NCBI GenBank assembly: GCA_900468285.1
Contig: UBTF01000007.1
Location: 221,161 to 285,160, forward strand
Direction of reading: 5' to 3'
Source of the DNA: Hyphomicrobiales bacterium
GTDB taxonomy: Bacteria; Pseudomonadota; Alphaproteobacteria; Rhizobiales; Rhizobiaceae
Length of the DNA stretch: 64,000 bases
Shown: one piece after another, positions 1 through 9,017 of the stretch
Layout: each line of letters starts with the position of its first letter
Position numbering within the stretch: the stretch's first letter is position 1
Notes under the pieces: model-generated
What the model saw: only the letters and a program-made list of their open reading frames with translations
What the model was told of the DNA's origin: nothing
The model's database searches: none
Made by a program: the position numbers and the translations under genes

Positions 1-130
1 AGCTTGATGCCTTAAGGAACGCATCATTTGCGCCCGCATCATGACCGTTGGATAAAGCGCTGAACGACGCTTTGCAATCGCGCCCACATGAAGGATTTAT
101 TGCACAAATAAAAAAACTCTCAGATTCGGG

Positions 131-158
131 TTGATCGCCGCGAATTCATCGGTATATA
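131..158 (+). promoter_or_regulatory. Probable promoter of tRNA-Ser
   Basis: TTGATC (131-136) and TATATA (153-158) are separated by 16 bases and lie about 50 bases upstream of the tRNA. This resembles a housekeeping -35/-10 pair. Bases 1-130 contain no gene that I can recognise. Confidence 0.5.
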
Positions 159-209
159 TCGCGCCGTTCCAGTGATTTGCAGTTTTCCCAAACATGCAGA
201 CGTTTAGAC

Positions 210-299
210 GGACAGGTGGCCGAGTGGTTTAAGGCGCACGCCTGGAACGCGTGTGTGCGTGAAAGCGTACCGTGGGTTCGAATCCCACCCTGTCCGCCA
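210..299 (+). tRNA. tRNA-Ser (anticodon GGA)
   Basis: This is a 90-nt class II tRNA. The acceptor strand GGACAGG (210-216) pairs with CCTGTCC (289-295), followed by G and an encoded CCA (297-299). The anticodon stem CACGC/GCGTG (237-241 and 249-253) encloses the loop CTGGAAC, so the anticodon is GGA (244-246), reading UCC and UCU. The long variable arm and the GGTTCGAATCC T-arm are both present, as expected for serine tRNA. No integrase or displaced attachment repeat is seen on its 3' side. Confidence 0.97.
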
Positions 300-420
300 T
301 CCTTTTCCCTGACTCTCCCTATATCGGACGCCGTCCACCCCCCTGCTTCACAAGGCATGGTCCCAACTGGCTATTCTGGCTTCTGGCCCGAAGCTTCACA
401 GCAGTCAGGAGGCAGTGCAG

Positions 421-1632
421 TCACACTGTCACTGCTTTGACGACTGAATGAAGAATGGCATTCAAAGGTGCGGCGATCGCAGGATCGCCATAGTCGCCGG
501 CCGTGGAGACAAGGGCGAGATCCAGATGCGGCACAAGAAAAAGCCGCTGGCCACCATTTCCGATCGCCGCAGCGACAACCAGGTCCTTGCCCTTCCATTG
601 CGTCGTCATGGACCACCATTGGTAGCCATAGCCGCCGACCGGCGCAGTCTTGATGTGTGGTGTTGTCGATTGGGCAATCCATTCGGCAGGAACGATTTGC
701 CGTCCCTGCCATTCGCCACCTTTCAACATCATCGCCCCAATCGTTATCAGATCCCTCGGCCGCAACCTCAATCCAGCCGCAGCCATTGGCTTGCCGGTCA
801 CGTCCGCGATCCATTCAAAATCGCTGATGCCCAAGGGCTCGAACAGGCTTTCCCGAGCAATCTGGTGGAGTGGGCGTTGGGTGCTTCGCTCCATGATTTC
901 GGCAAGGACAGCCGTAAGCCCGCCGCTATAGGTAAACACAGAACCTGGCTTGGCGACCACGTCGCGCTGGAACACGCATCTATAGGCAGATGGGCTGACG
1001 GCAAGGCCTATCTCGTCAGTCCACGATGCCCGGCGAACAGGCGATGGTTCGGTCCACTCCAGCCCGGCCGTCATGGTCAGCAGGTGGCGAATGCAGATCG
1101 CTTGCCGAGCGTCGTCGTTCAGGGCACGAACTTGCGGGTAGAGCGACGAAACCGGGGTGTCGATAGCAGGCACGGCGCCCTGATGAAGCAGGATACCGTA
1201 TAAAAGCCCGACAATGCCTTTGCTGACAGAGCGCATGTCATGCAGGTCTGCCCGCGTGAACTGACGACGCGAGGACCACAGGCTGTAAAGAGAGCGATCC
1301 GAGCCTCGACGGTACAGTTCCGCCGCCAGTTTTCCGTGTCTGAGAACGAGCACACTGTGAATATTATGCCCGCCACCTTGAACATCGTCCAATATGGACT
1401 GCAGCACCTTTGCATCGATGCCCAGCGCCGATGGCGCTTCGACAGGCAGGGTGTTGGCGGCAGGTGTCGGCGTCGATGCGCGTTTGAGTGAGGCTGAACG
1501 GGCTGCAGCCACGCCGTTGGCGGAGAACGTCGTCGCCGCCAGGGCAAGTGGCGCAGCCATACCTCTCTTCAAGAGGCTCCGTCGCGGTATCTGGCCTTTC
1601 ACCTCAGGATCATAATCCCTATTGCCGTTCAT
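421..1632 (-). CDS. Exported serine hydrolase, beta-lactamase (class C-like) family
   Basis: About 403 aa. The N-terminus carries a twin-arginine motif (RRSLLKR) followed by a hydrophobic Ala/Leu stretch, so export through Tat to the periplasm is likely. The SxxK nucleophile motif is SVSK at about residues 135-138. A YSG tyrosine motif lies about 100 residues later, and GYGYQWW occurs near the end. This is the layout of class C beta-lactamase, EstB and 6-aminohexanoate-dimer hydrolase relatives, which cut amides or esters; the substrate cannot be read from sequence. I chose the ATG at 1632 because GAGG sits 7 bases upstream and it places the Tat motif near the start. An in-frame ATG at 1686 is the alternative. 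The gene stands alone, with a TetR gene upstream on the same strand. Confidence 0.8.
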   Translation of the reverse strand: MNGNRDYDPEVKGQIPRRSLLKRGMAAPLALAATTFSANGVAAARSASLKRASTPTPAANTLPVEAPSALGIDAKVLQSILDDVQGGGHNIHSVLVLRHGKLAAELYRRGSDRSLYSLWSSRRQFTRADLHDMRSVSKGIVGLLYGILLHQGAVPAIDTPVSSLYPQVRALNDDARQAICIRHLLTMTAGLEWTEPSPVRRASWTDEIGLAVSPSAYRCVFQRDVVAKPGSVFTYSGGLTAVLAEIMERSTQRPLHQIARESLFEPLGISDFEWIADVTGKPMAAAGLRLRPRDLITIGAMMLKGGEWQGRQIVPAEWIAQSTTPHIKTAPVGGYGYQWWSMTTQWKGKDLVVAAAIGNGGQRLFLVPHLDLALVSTAGDYGDPAIAAPLNAILHSVVKAVTV

Positions 1633-1777
1633 GTTGACCTCGCATCGCTTTGCAGGTGCCCTCCCATATTCGAGCACACGCGGCATGATGCGAGAAAATC
1701 TCGCCTTCTTCTACTCGGCTTTGGCGCGGGCAGCTACGCGGACGCAAGCAATTGAAAGAACAAGTAAATATTGCCGA

Positions 1778-2440
1778 TCAGGAAAGGCAATCCACAAATT
1801 TGCTCGGATTGGACGGCTGCGGAAAACCGAGCAGATAGGCGCGGACAAAGTCAACCATTTCATCTACCAGCGGCTCAAGCGGCAGGTCGCTGGCTTCACC
1901 CTGTTCGGCCATGGCACGGGCAACGCCGAAGACGGCGCGTGACACGGTAAACAGGCGGATTGGGTTGATCGATGGGGCATCCGGACCCAGTAGATGGCTC
2001 GCTTTTCTGGCAAGCGAGCCGACGACGTCATCGAACAAACGATCATGCTCAGGGCCAAAGCCGGAAGCGATGTAGAAACTCATGACCGTGCGCCGCAGCT
2101 CTCGCTCGGCGCGGTGGCGCGAAAACAGCGTGTGGATGAGAACCCGGAGAGCATCTTCGCTGCGAGCGGCATCAACGGCCTCCATCAAAAGCCTGCGGTC
2201 ATCATCAAGGATCTGCCGCGCAAGGGCGATACAGATTGACTCCTTGTCTGGAAAATATCCGTAGAGCGTACCGATGCTGACGCCCGCGACTTCAGCCACC
2301 CGGTTGGTGGTGAAACTTGCGCGACTCTCCGCAAGCAGGATGCGGGCAGAAGCTTGCAGGATCGCGCCTACGGTGACCCGAGAGCGCGCCTGTAACGGTT
2401 TGCGCCTTGGTTCGAGGACGGATTCTCTGCTTAGTGTCAT
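1778..2440 (-). CDS. TetR/AcrR family transcriptional regulator
   Basis: About 220 aa. The N-terminal helix-turn-helix includes TTNRVAEVAGVSIGTLYGYF at about residues 40-60, the typical TetR recognition helix ending in Y-x-Y-F-x-x-K. The rest is a divergent all-helical ligand-binding and dimerisation domain. The ATG at 2440 gives the usual TetR length; an ATG at 2488 would add 16 residues. It lies upstream of the exported hydrolase on the same strand and may control it, but the effector and targets are unknown. Confidence 0.85.
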   Translation of the reverse strand: MTLSRESVLEPRRKPLQARSRVTVGAILQASARILLAESRASFTTNRVAEVAGVSIGTLYGYFPDKESICIALARQILDDDRRLLMEAVDAARSEDALRVLIHTLFSRHRAERELRRTVMSFYIASGFGPEHDRLFDDVVGSLARKASHLLGPDAPSINPIRLFTVSRAVFGVARAMAEQGEASDLPLEPLVDEMVDFVRAYLLGFPQPSNPSKFVDCLS

Positions 2441-2531
2441 GAATATGCTCTGCAGCGGCCCTGCTTGACGATTTCCAACCTTATACATGAGGCCCCGGAA
2501 AGACGAAACCACGCAACGGCAGCGCTTCAAC

Positions 2532-3770
2532 TCAACCGGCAGCTTCCTTGAACAGCACGTTCTGATCGAGCAGATAGCGTGAAAACAGCGGCAGGCTTGC
2601 GCCGCCGATGGCGCGGGCCTGGCTGCCGACCGCGCCTTCGACGATCTCGGGAACGGCGACGCCCTGGAGATCGTGCAGATCAAGCGCCTTGCGGGTGGCA
2701 GCGGCAATTCGGGCGCGAACCCAGGCGGGAAAACCGCCATCGATGATGACAGAGGCGAAATCGATGATGGAGGCTGCGGCGATGACGGCTTGAGCAAGGG
2801 CTGCGGCGGTGTTCTGTATCCAGCGCTCCAGCGGCTCGCCGAAATCCACCCAGTCATCGGGCGAGAACCACAGCGGCTTTGGATCGATATTGCTTTCCCG
2901 CAGCATGTCTTCCAGCTTGAAAATCGATGCGATCTTCAGAAGCTGAACGGTCGAGCCATCGCGGCCCTGCACCGGCAGCGGGCCAATCGACCCGGCGGTT
3001 CCCGTGCGCCCGGAAAAGAGGGCTGAATTGAGCACCACGCCGCCGCCGATGAAGGAGCCGATGAAGACATAGAGAAAATCCGGATAGTTCTGGCCTGCGC
3101 CGAAGACCAGTTCGGCACCGCAGGCACTGGTCGCATCATTTTGCAGGAAGACGGGATAATGAACCTGTCCTGATATTTCCGCCCGCAGATCGACGCCGCG
3201 CCAGCGATCCATCTCCGTCTGTGGGGCCCCCACCTCCTGCGCCCAGCTCCAGAGTTCGAAGGGCGCGGCAACGCCGATGCCGGCTATTTTCTGCCGCTCG
3301 CCCGGCGACAATTTCTCTTCCAGTTCGGCAATGCCGTTGATGACGAAGGGCAGGATCCATTCGGGCATGGGATAGGGATAGGTGTTGCGCAGCTTGAGCC
3401 GAATGCGCCCGACGAAATCCATCAGGACCAGATCGACGCTGCGCCGTCCGATCTTGACGCCGAAGGAGAACACCGCATCCGGATTGAGCCGCATCGGCGT
3501 CGAGGGCTGGCCGACCTTGCCTCGCAGGGGCTGGCCGCGAATGAGAAGCCCGTCATTTTCCAAAGAACGCATGATGACGGATACCGTCTGCGCCGAGAGC
3601 CCGCTTCTGCGCGCAATCTCCGCTTTCGAGAGGCCGCTGTGGCGGCGCACCAGTGACAGAACGAGGCGCTCATTATAGGCGCGAACGCGAACCTGATTGG
3701 CGCCACCGCTCAAATCGGGCGCGTTTGCGGTCGCGTGCTGTATCGGCTCCGCTGAGCGTGTCATTCGCAT
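2532..3770 (-). CDS. frcR: ROK family transcriptional regulator, FrcR-like
   Basis: About 412 aa. A winged helix-turn-helix at about residues 46-67 (SKAEIARRSGLSAQTVSVIM) is followed by a ROK sugar-kinase-like domain with a Gly-rich segment (GSFIGGGVVLNS). It is divergent from frcBCAK, the arrangement described for the Sinorhizobium meliloti fructose locus, so it is probably the sugar-responsive repressor of that operon. GGGGAGGAAA directly precedes the ATG at 3770, and a second in-frame ATG at 3764 has better spacing to GGAGG; either may be used. Assignment as FrcR rests on both family and context. Confidence 0.85.
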   Translation of the reverse strand: MRMTRSAEPIQHATANAPDLSGGANQVRVRAYNERLVLSLVRRHSGLSKAEIARRSGLSAQTVSVIMRSLENDGLLIRGQPLRGKVGQPSTPMRLNPDAVFSFGVKIGRRSVDLVLMDFVGRIRLKLRNTYPYPMPEWILPFVINGIAELEEKLSPGERQKIAGIGVAAPFELWSWAQEVGAPQTEMDRWRGVDLRAEISGQVHYPVFLQNDATSACGAELVFGAGQNYPDFLYVFIGSFIGGGVVLNSALFSGRTGTAGSIGPLPVQGRDGSTVQLLKIASIFKLEDMLRESNIDPKPLWFSPDDWVDFGEPLERWIQNTAAALAQAVIAAASIIDFASVIIDGGFPAWVRARIAAATRKALDLHDLQGVAVPEIVEGAVGSQARAIGGASLPLFSRYLLDQNVLFKEAAG

Positions 3771-3895
3771 TTTCCTCCCCGGCCAGCGCGCGTCTATGCC
3801 GCCTGCGCCAATGCTCCGCAAGCCTGAATGGCGGGAAAAACGGCGTCCTCTCACCGCATTTCCCAATGCTTACGGAATTCATAAAATGCCACAAG

Positions 3896-3929
3896 GAATT
3901 AATAATTCAATTGGATTTATTTATTGACA
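3896..3929 (+). promoter_or_regulatory. frcR-frcB intergenic operator and -35 element
   Basis: The divergent spacer (3771-4038) is AT-rich in its middle. A perfect 13-base palindrome, GAATTA-A-TAATTC, occupies 3896-3908, and TTGACA follows at 3924-3929. A matching -10 is weak (TTCCAT, 17 bases further on). The palindrome beside a -35 hexamer is a plausible FrcR site; binding is an inference. Confidence 0.5.
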
Positions 3930-4038
3930 GGCCGCCAATTTGGTGTTTCCATCTGCGCCAGTGGCACCGGATCTTGGAGGAGAAGGGCCGCAACAGTCGC
4001 TTCAGAAGAAGCACTTGTCTCACCATTGGGAGGACTAC

Positions 4039-5061
4039 ATGAAGAGCACCGTTTCCGCCTTTCTCGGCGCGCTTGCGCTTGGCGTTTCTTTCGCATCTGT
4101 CGCTTCGGCTGCCGACACATCGGTTTGCCTCATCACCAAGACCGATACCAATCCCTTCTTCGTCAAGATGAAGGAAGGCGCTACCGCCAAGGCCAAGGAA
4201 GTCGGCGTTACGCTGAAGTCCTATGCTGGCAAGATCGACGGCGACTCCGAAAGCCAGGTGGCTGCCATCGAATCCTGCATCGCCGATGGCGCAAAGGGTA
4301 TCCTGATCACCGCATCCGATACCAAGGGCATCGTTCCCACCATCAAGAAGGCACGTGACGCAGGCGTTCTCGTCATCGCTCTCGACACGCCGCTCGACCC
4401 GGTCGACGCTGCCGATGCCACATTCGCGACCGACAACCTGCTGGCGGGCAAGCTGATCGGCCAGTGGGCCAAGGGCACCATGGGCGACAAGGCAAAGGAT
4501 GCCAAGGTCGGCTTCCTCGACCTGACCCCTGACCAGCCGAGCGTCGACGTTCTTCGCGACCAGGGCTTCATGATGGGCTTCGGCATCGACCCCAAGGACG
4601 CAACCAAGATTGGCGACGAAGACGACAAGCGCATCGTTGGCCATGACGTGACGAACGGCAATGAAGAAGGCGGCCGCAAGGCCATGGAAAACCTTCTCCA
4701 GAAGGACCCGGGCATCAACGTCATCCACACCATCAACGAGCCTGCAGCCGTTGGTGCCTATCAGGCGCTGAAGGCCGTCGGCATGGAAAAGAATGTGCTG
4801 ATCGTCTCGGTTGACGGCGGTTGCCCCGGCGTGAAATCCGTTGAAGAAGGCGTCATCGGCGCGACATCGCAGCAGTACCCGCTGATGATGGCAGCCCTTG
4901 GTGTCGAGGCAATCAAGAAGTTTGCCGACACAGGCGAAAAGCCAAAGCCGACTGAAGGCAAGTCCTTCTTCGACACAGGCGTATCGCTCGTAACCGACAA
5001 GCCGGTTTCCGGCGTGCCTTCGATCAGCGTCAAGGAAGGCCTTGCCAAGTGCTGGGGTTGA
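4039..5061 (+). CDS. frcB: Fructose ABC transporter, periplasmic substrate-binding protein
   Basis: About 340 aa. A Sec signal peptide covers residues 1-24, ending ASVASA-A. The mature part is a type I periplasmic binding protein of the RbsB family ([16 protein letters not shown] near the start, SVDGGCPG in the C-terminal lobe). The start at 4039 has GGGAGGA 5-11 bases upstream. It is the first gene of frcBCAK and captures the sugar for the FrcC/FrcA membrane complex. Fructose as substrate is inferred from the S. meliloti frc locus; ribose and mannose are possible co-substrates. Confidence 0.9.
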   Translation: MKSTVSAFLGALALGVSFASVASAADTSVCLITKTDTNPFFVKMKEGATAKAKEVGVTLKSYAGKIDGDSESQVAAIESCIADGAKGILITASDTKGIVPTIKKARDAGVLVIALDTPLDPVDAADATFATDNLLAGKLIGQWAKGTMGDKAKDAKVGFLDLTPDQPSVDVLRDQGFMMGFGIDPKDATKIGDEDDKRIVGHDVTNGNEEGGRKAMENLLQKDPGINVIHTINEPAAVGAYQALKAVGMEKNVLIVSVDGGCPGVKSVEEGVIGATSQQYPLMMAALGVEAIKKFADTGEKPKPTEGKSFFDTGVSLVTDKPVSGVPSISVKEGLAKCWG

Positions 5062-5084
5062 TCCCTTCATTGTGATGCATTCAT

Positions 5085-5111
5085 GCGGGTCGGGCTCAAT
5101 GCCCGGCCCGC
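5085..5111 (+). other. Intercistronic hairpin between frcB and frcC
   Basis: GCGGGTCGGGC (5085-5095) pairs with GCCCGGCCCGC (5101-5111) across a 5-base loop, with one G-U pair. No T-run follows, so it is more likely an mRNA-stabilising or attenuating structure than a full terminator. Such hairpins often keep binding-protein mRNA in excess of permease mRNA. Confidence 0.6.
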
Positions 5112-5197
5112 GTCGCCCAAAAGACTTCGCTGTCAGATTATCCGGCTAAAAATCGGGCGCCTTGGATGGCTTGGGCTGGCGAGCGGGAGGAGAAACC

Positions 5198-6262
5198 ATG
5201 AGCGGAATACAGGAATTTGAGCAGGTGCTCGATGGTAGCGACAAGAACGTCGCTTCTTTCGAACATCAAAAGATTTCACCCTTGAAGCGCGCGCAGCACT
5301 TCCTGCACTCGACGCCCGCGGCGGTGCCACTGATCGTGCTGATCCTGTCGATCGCGATCTTCGGCCTGACCATCGGCGGACGCTTCTTTTCGTCCTATAC
5401 ATTGACGCTGATCCTCCAGCAGATCGCCGTTGTCGGCATTCTCGGTTCAGCGCAGACACTGATCATCCTGACCGCCGGTATCGACCTTTCGATCGGCGTG
5501 GTGATGGTGATTTCCTCCGTCGTCATGGGCAATGTTGCCGTGAATTATGGCCTGCCGAGCGGCGTCGCTGTCCTTGCGGGCTTCGTGGTCGGCGGTCTGT
5601 GCGGACTGTTCAACGGCTTCCTTGTCGCCGTGGTCAAGCTGCCTCCGTTCATCGTGACGCTCGGTTCCTGGAACATCGTCATGGCGACGAATTTCATCTA
5701 TTCGGCCAACCAGACGATCCGCGATGCCGATGTGTCGCAAAACGCGCCTCTGCTGCAGATCTTCGCCACGAATTTCCGTATGGGCAGTGCCATTCTGACC
5801 CTTGGCGTGATTGCCATGGTTCTTCTGGTCGCGCTGCTCTGGTACATCCTCAACCACACGGCCTGGGGCCGCCACGTCTACGCCGTTGGCGATGACCCGG
5901 AAGCTGCAAAGCTTTCCGGCATTCAGACCCGCAAGGTTCTGTTGAGCGTCTATACGGTCGCAGGCATCATCGCTGCCTTTGCGGCATGGGTGGCCATCGG
6001 TCGTAACGGCTCCATCTCACCCTCCGCAGCCGTGACCGACTATAACCTTCAGGCCATTACCGCGACCGTTATAGGTGGCATCTCGCTCTTCGGCGGACGC
6101 GGCTCCATCCTCGGAACCCTGTTCGGCGCCATGCTCGTGGGTGTCGTTTCCATGGGTCTCAACATGCTGGGTGCGGACCCGCAATGGAAGGTCATGCTGA
6201 CCGGCTGGCTCATCATCGCCGCCGTCGCAATCGACCAGTGGATCAGAAAGGCAGGCGTGTGA
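5198..6262 (+). CDS. frcC: Fructose ABC transporter, permease
   Basis: About 354 aa, a RbsC/AraH-type inner-membrane permease with many hydrophobic segments. It has the family motif LTAGIDLSIG near residue 90 and a Gly-rich cytoplasmic segment (VIGGISLFGGRGS) that contacts the ATPase. The N-terminal 45 residues are polar and form a cytosolic extension before the first membrane helix. The ATG at 5198 follows GGGAGGAG. The stop overlaps the frcA start by one base (TGATG), which implies translational coupling. Confidence 0.9.
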   Translation: MSGIQEFEQVLDGSDKNVASFEHQKISPLKRAQHFLHSTPAAVPLIVLILSIAIFGLTIGGRFFSSYTLTLILQQIAVVGILGSAQTLIILTAGIDLSIGVVMVISSVVMGNVAVNYGLPSGVAVLAGFVVGGLCGLFNGFLVAVVKLPPFIVTLGSWNIVMATNFIYSANQTIRDADVSQNAPLLQIFATNFRMGSAILTLGVIAMVLLVALLWYILNHTAWGRHVYAVGDDPEAAKLSGIQTRKVLLSVYTVAGIIAAFAAWVAIGRNGSISPSAAVTDYNLQAITATVIGGISLFGGRGSILGTLFGAMLVGVVSMGLNMLGADPQWKVMLTGWLIIAAVAIDQWIRKAGV

Positions 6263-7053
6263 TGACGGATACCACAAGGCAACCCATTCTTTCCGCCCAT
6301 GGCCTCGTCAAGCGCTATGGCCGCGTGACTGCCCTCGACAATGCGGATTTCGATCTCTATCCGGGAGAAATCCTTGCCGTCATCGGCGACAATGGTGCGG
6401 GCAAGTCCTCTCTGATCAAGGCTCTTTCGGGCGCCATACGCCCGGATGAAGGCGAGATCCGTCTGGAAGGCAAGCCGGTGCAGTTCAAGACGCCGCTCGA
6501 AGCCCGCGATGCCGGGATCGAGACCGTCTACCAGAACCTTGCTCTGTCGCCTGCCCTGTCGATCACCGACAACATGTTCCTCGGTCGCGAATTGAGAAAG
6601 CCGGGCATCATGGGCTCCGTTTTCCGCAAGCTCGACCACTCCGCCATGGACAAGTTTGCCCGCTCCAAGCTTTCCGAACTGGGGCTGATGACCATCCAGA
6701 ACATCAACCAGTCGGTGGAGACCCTCTCCGGCGGCCAGCGTCAGGGCGTGGCCGTGGCACGCGCCGCAGCCTTTGGCTCCAAGGTCGTCATTCTGGATGA
6801 GCCGACAGCCGCACTTGGCGTCAAGGAAAGCCGGCGCGTGCTGGAGCTTATTCTCGACGTTCGCTCCCGCGGCCTGCCGATCGTGCTGATCTCGCACAAC
6901 ATGCCGCATGTGTTCGAAGTGGCCGACCGTATCCATATCCACCGGCTTGGAAAGCGGCTCTGCGTCATCAATCCGAAGGAATACACCATGTCTGACGCGG
7001 TGGCCTTCATGACTGGTGCCAAGGAACCGCCGAGAGAGACGCTCGCCGCATGA
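6262..7053 (+). CDS. frcA: Fructose ABC transporter, ATP-binding protein
   Basis: About 263 aa. It contains one ABC domain with Walker A GDNGAGKSS (about 40-48), signature LSGGQRQ, Walker B VVILDEPTAALG and a switch histidine (LISHN). Unlike RbsA or XylG, which have two fused ATPase domains in about 500 aa, this protein has one domain and must work as a homodimer. It overlaps frcC by one base and frcK by four, so the operon is tightly coupled. Confidence 0.92.
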   Translation: MTDTTRQPILSAHGLVKRYGRVTALDNADFDLYPGEILAVIGDNGAGKSSLIKALSGAIRPDEGEIRLEGKPVQFKTPLEARDAGIETVYQNLALSPALSITDNMFLGRELRKPGIMGSVFRKLDHSAMDKFARSKLSELGLMTIQNINQSVETLSGGQRQGVAVARAAAFGSKVVILDEPTAALGVKESRRVLELILDVRSRGLPIVLISHNMPHVFEVADRIHIHRLGKRLCVINPKEYTMSDAVAFMTGAKEPPRETLAA

Positions 7054-7679
7054 CGATGACGCTTGATGCGATAGCGGGCGAGATCCTTGCCCGCGCGTCA
7101 GACAGTGCCCGCTTCATTATCGGCATTGCCGGTCCCCCCGGGGCCGGCAAATCCACTTTGGCGGATGCATTGCGGGACGAGCTCACACGGCGCGGTGAAA
7201 AGGCCGAAGTCCTGCCCATGGACGGGTTCCACATGGATAACGGCATTCTGCAACATCGCGGCCTGTTTGCCCGCAAGGGCGCGCCGGAGACGTTCGACGT
7301 GCGCGGTTTCTCAGACATTCTGGCAGCTGTCCGCAGGGCGGATCAGGAGGTGCTGGTGCCGGTCTTTGACCGCTCCCGGGAAATCGCGATTGCCTCAGCC
7401 CGCGCCATTGCCGCAGACACACGGTTCATTCTGGCGGAAGGAAACTATCTGCTGCTGAATGAAGAGCCGTGGGCGCGGCTGAAAGCCAGCTTCGACTTTA
7501 CGATCTTCGTTGGTCCATCGTTCGAGGTTCTGGAACAGAGGCTGCGGGACCGGTGGGTCGGTTATGGTCTGGACGAGGCAGCGATCCTTGCCAAGCTCTA
7601 TGACAATGATCTGCCGAACGGCAAACGCGTGGTGCAGCACTCCGCTGCTGCCGACCTCAGCGTCGATATCTGGCACTAG
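7050..7679 (+). CDS. frcK: Kinase-like P-loop protein, FrcK
   Basis: About 209 aa. Walker A GPPGAGKST lies at about residues 29-37, followed by PMDGFHMDN, the substrate loop seen in uridine kinase and pantothenate kinase relatives. The start overlaps the end of frcA (ATGA). By position it matches frcK of the S. meliloti fructose operon, whose substrate is not settled as far as I know. The fold predicts phosphorylation of a small molecule, but this family is not a classical fructokinase (PfkB or ROK), so a direct fructose kinase role should not be assumed. Confidence 0.8.
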   Translation: MTMTLDAIAGEILARASDSARFIIGIAGPPGAGKSTLADALRDELTRRGEKAEVLPMDGFHMDNGILQHRGLFARKGAPETFDVRGFSDILAAVRRADQEVLVPVFDRSREIAIASARAIAADTRFILAEGNYLLLNEEPWARLKASFDFTIFVGPSFEVLEQRLRDRWVGYGLDEAAILAKLYDNDLPNGKRVVQHSAAADLSVDIWH

Positions 7680-7870
7680 TTCCCTCACACCATCCAGCCG
7701 GTTACACACCCCTTCTGGAAAGGCACCTGCGCCGCGCAGACGCGCGACGACCGGATTGCGGCGGCACGGTCACGGCCGATGGTGGAAGCGCGCGCGCTTT
7801 TTCTCAAAATCCTTTCCGATTTTCGAGCGCATGTTGTAGGTCATGAAACCATGACGATTCTGGATGCGGC

Positions 7871-8995
7871 ATGACTGCCAAGGTTTTCCTCTCCCGGCTG
7901 AAACTGAGCGAGTTTCGCAATTATGCGGAGGTTGCCCTGCGCCTTGATGCGCGGCACGTGGTGCTGACCGGCGACAATGGATCAGGCAAGACCAACCTGC
8001 TGGAAGCCATCTCCTTCCTGTCTCCGGGGCGCGGGTTGCGGCGTGCGACGCTTTCCGATGTGACGCGGGTGGGGACTGAGGCTGCGGGCTTTTCCATTTT
8101 CGCCGAAGTCAATGGCATGGATGGCGAGGTCGCCATCGGCACGGGGCTGGAGGGTGAAGGCGAAACGCTATCGCGCCGCCTGCGGCTGAATGGCACCTCG
8201 GTCAAATCCGTCGATGAACTGACCGACCATCTGCGCGTCTTGTGGCTGACGCCGGCCATGGATGGCCTGTTTACCGGCTCCTCCTCAGACCGCCGCCGCT
8301 TTCTGGACCGGCTCGTTCTGTCGCTCGACCCCGGCCATGGCCGCAGGGCAAGTGATTTTGAAAAGGCGATGCGCGGCCGCAACCGCCTTCTATCCGACGG
8401 CCGCTTTGATCCGGTCTGGCTGGACGGTATCGAAAAGCAGATGGCGGAGCTTGGCATTGCCATGGCCGTTGCCCGCTACGAGATGCTGGGGCTGTTGCGC
8501 GCGCTGATTGACAGCCGCAGCAATGATGCGAATTTTCCGACCGCTTCGCTGACGCTTTCCGGCTTTATGGACGGGGAATTTCACCGTCCGGCGGTCGATC
8601 TCGAAGACGAGTATCTCGCGACTTTACGGGACAATCGCTACCGCGATGCTGGCGCCGGACGCACGCTGGAAGGGCCGCACCGCGCCGACCTTTTCGTGCG
8701 CCACGCGGAAAAGGACATGGATGCAGGCCGCTGCTCCACCGGCGAACAAAAGGCGCTTCTGGTGGGTCTGATCCTCGCCCATGCGCAGCTGACCGCCAAT
8801 ATGACGGGCTATGCGCCAGTGCTGCTGCTGGATGAAATCGCGGCCCATCTGGATGAAGGGCGGCGAGCTGCCCTGTTTGATCTCATCCACGCGCTGGGCG
8901 GCCAGAGCTTCATGACCGGGACGGATGCCGCGATGTTTGCGGGTTTGGGAGACCGGGCGCAATTTTTCAATGTTTCCCACGGCAGCGTCGAGTGA
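7871..8995 (+). CDS. recF: DNA replication and repair protein RecF
   Basis: About 374 aa, the usual length. It is an SMC-like ATPase that helps load RecA at gaps with RecO and RecR. Walker A is GDNGSGKTN (about 36-44), the signature region is STGEQKALL, and Walker B/D-loop is LLLDEIAAHLD. The start sequence LSRLKLSEFRNY is typical of RecF. It is separate from dnaA and dnaN here. The 191 bases upstream (7680-7870) hold no recognisable gene. Confidence 0.95.
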   Translation: MTAKVFLSRLKLSEFRNYAEVALRLDARHVVLTGDNGSGKTNLLEAISFLSPGRGLRRATLSDVTRVGTEAAGFSIFAEVNGMDGEVAIGTGLEGEGETLSRRLRLNGTSVKSVDELTDHLRVLWLTPAMDGLFTGSSSDRRRFLDRLVLSLDPGHGRRASDFEKAMRGRNRLLSDGRFDPVWLDGIEKQMAELGIAMAVARYEMLGLLRALIDSRSNDANFPTASLTLSGFMDGEFHRPAVDLEDEYLATLRDNRYRDAGAGRTLEGPHRADLFVRHAEKDMDAGRCSTGEQKALLVGLILAHAQLTANMTGYAPVLLLDEIAAHLDEGRRAALFDLIHALGGQSFMTGTDAAMFAGLGDRAQFFNVSHGSVE

Positions 8996-9017
8996 TAGTG
9001 CTTATCGCCTGTTGAGC

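Noticed and set aside
210..420. tRNA-Ser as an integration site of a mobile island
   Set aside because: No integrase gene, no repeat of the tRNA 3' end nearby, and the following genes look chromosomal.
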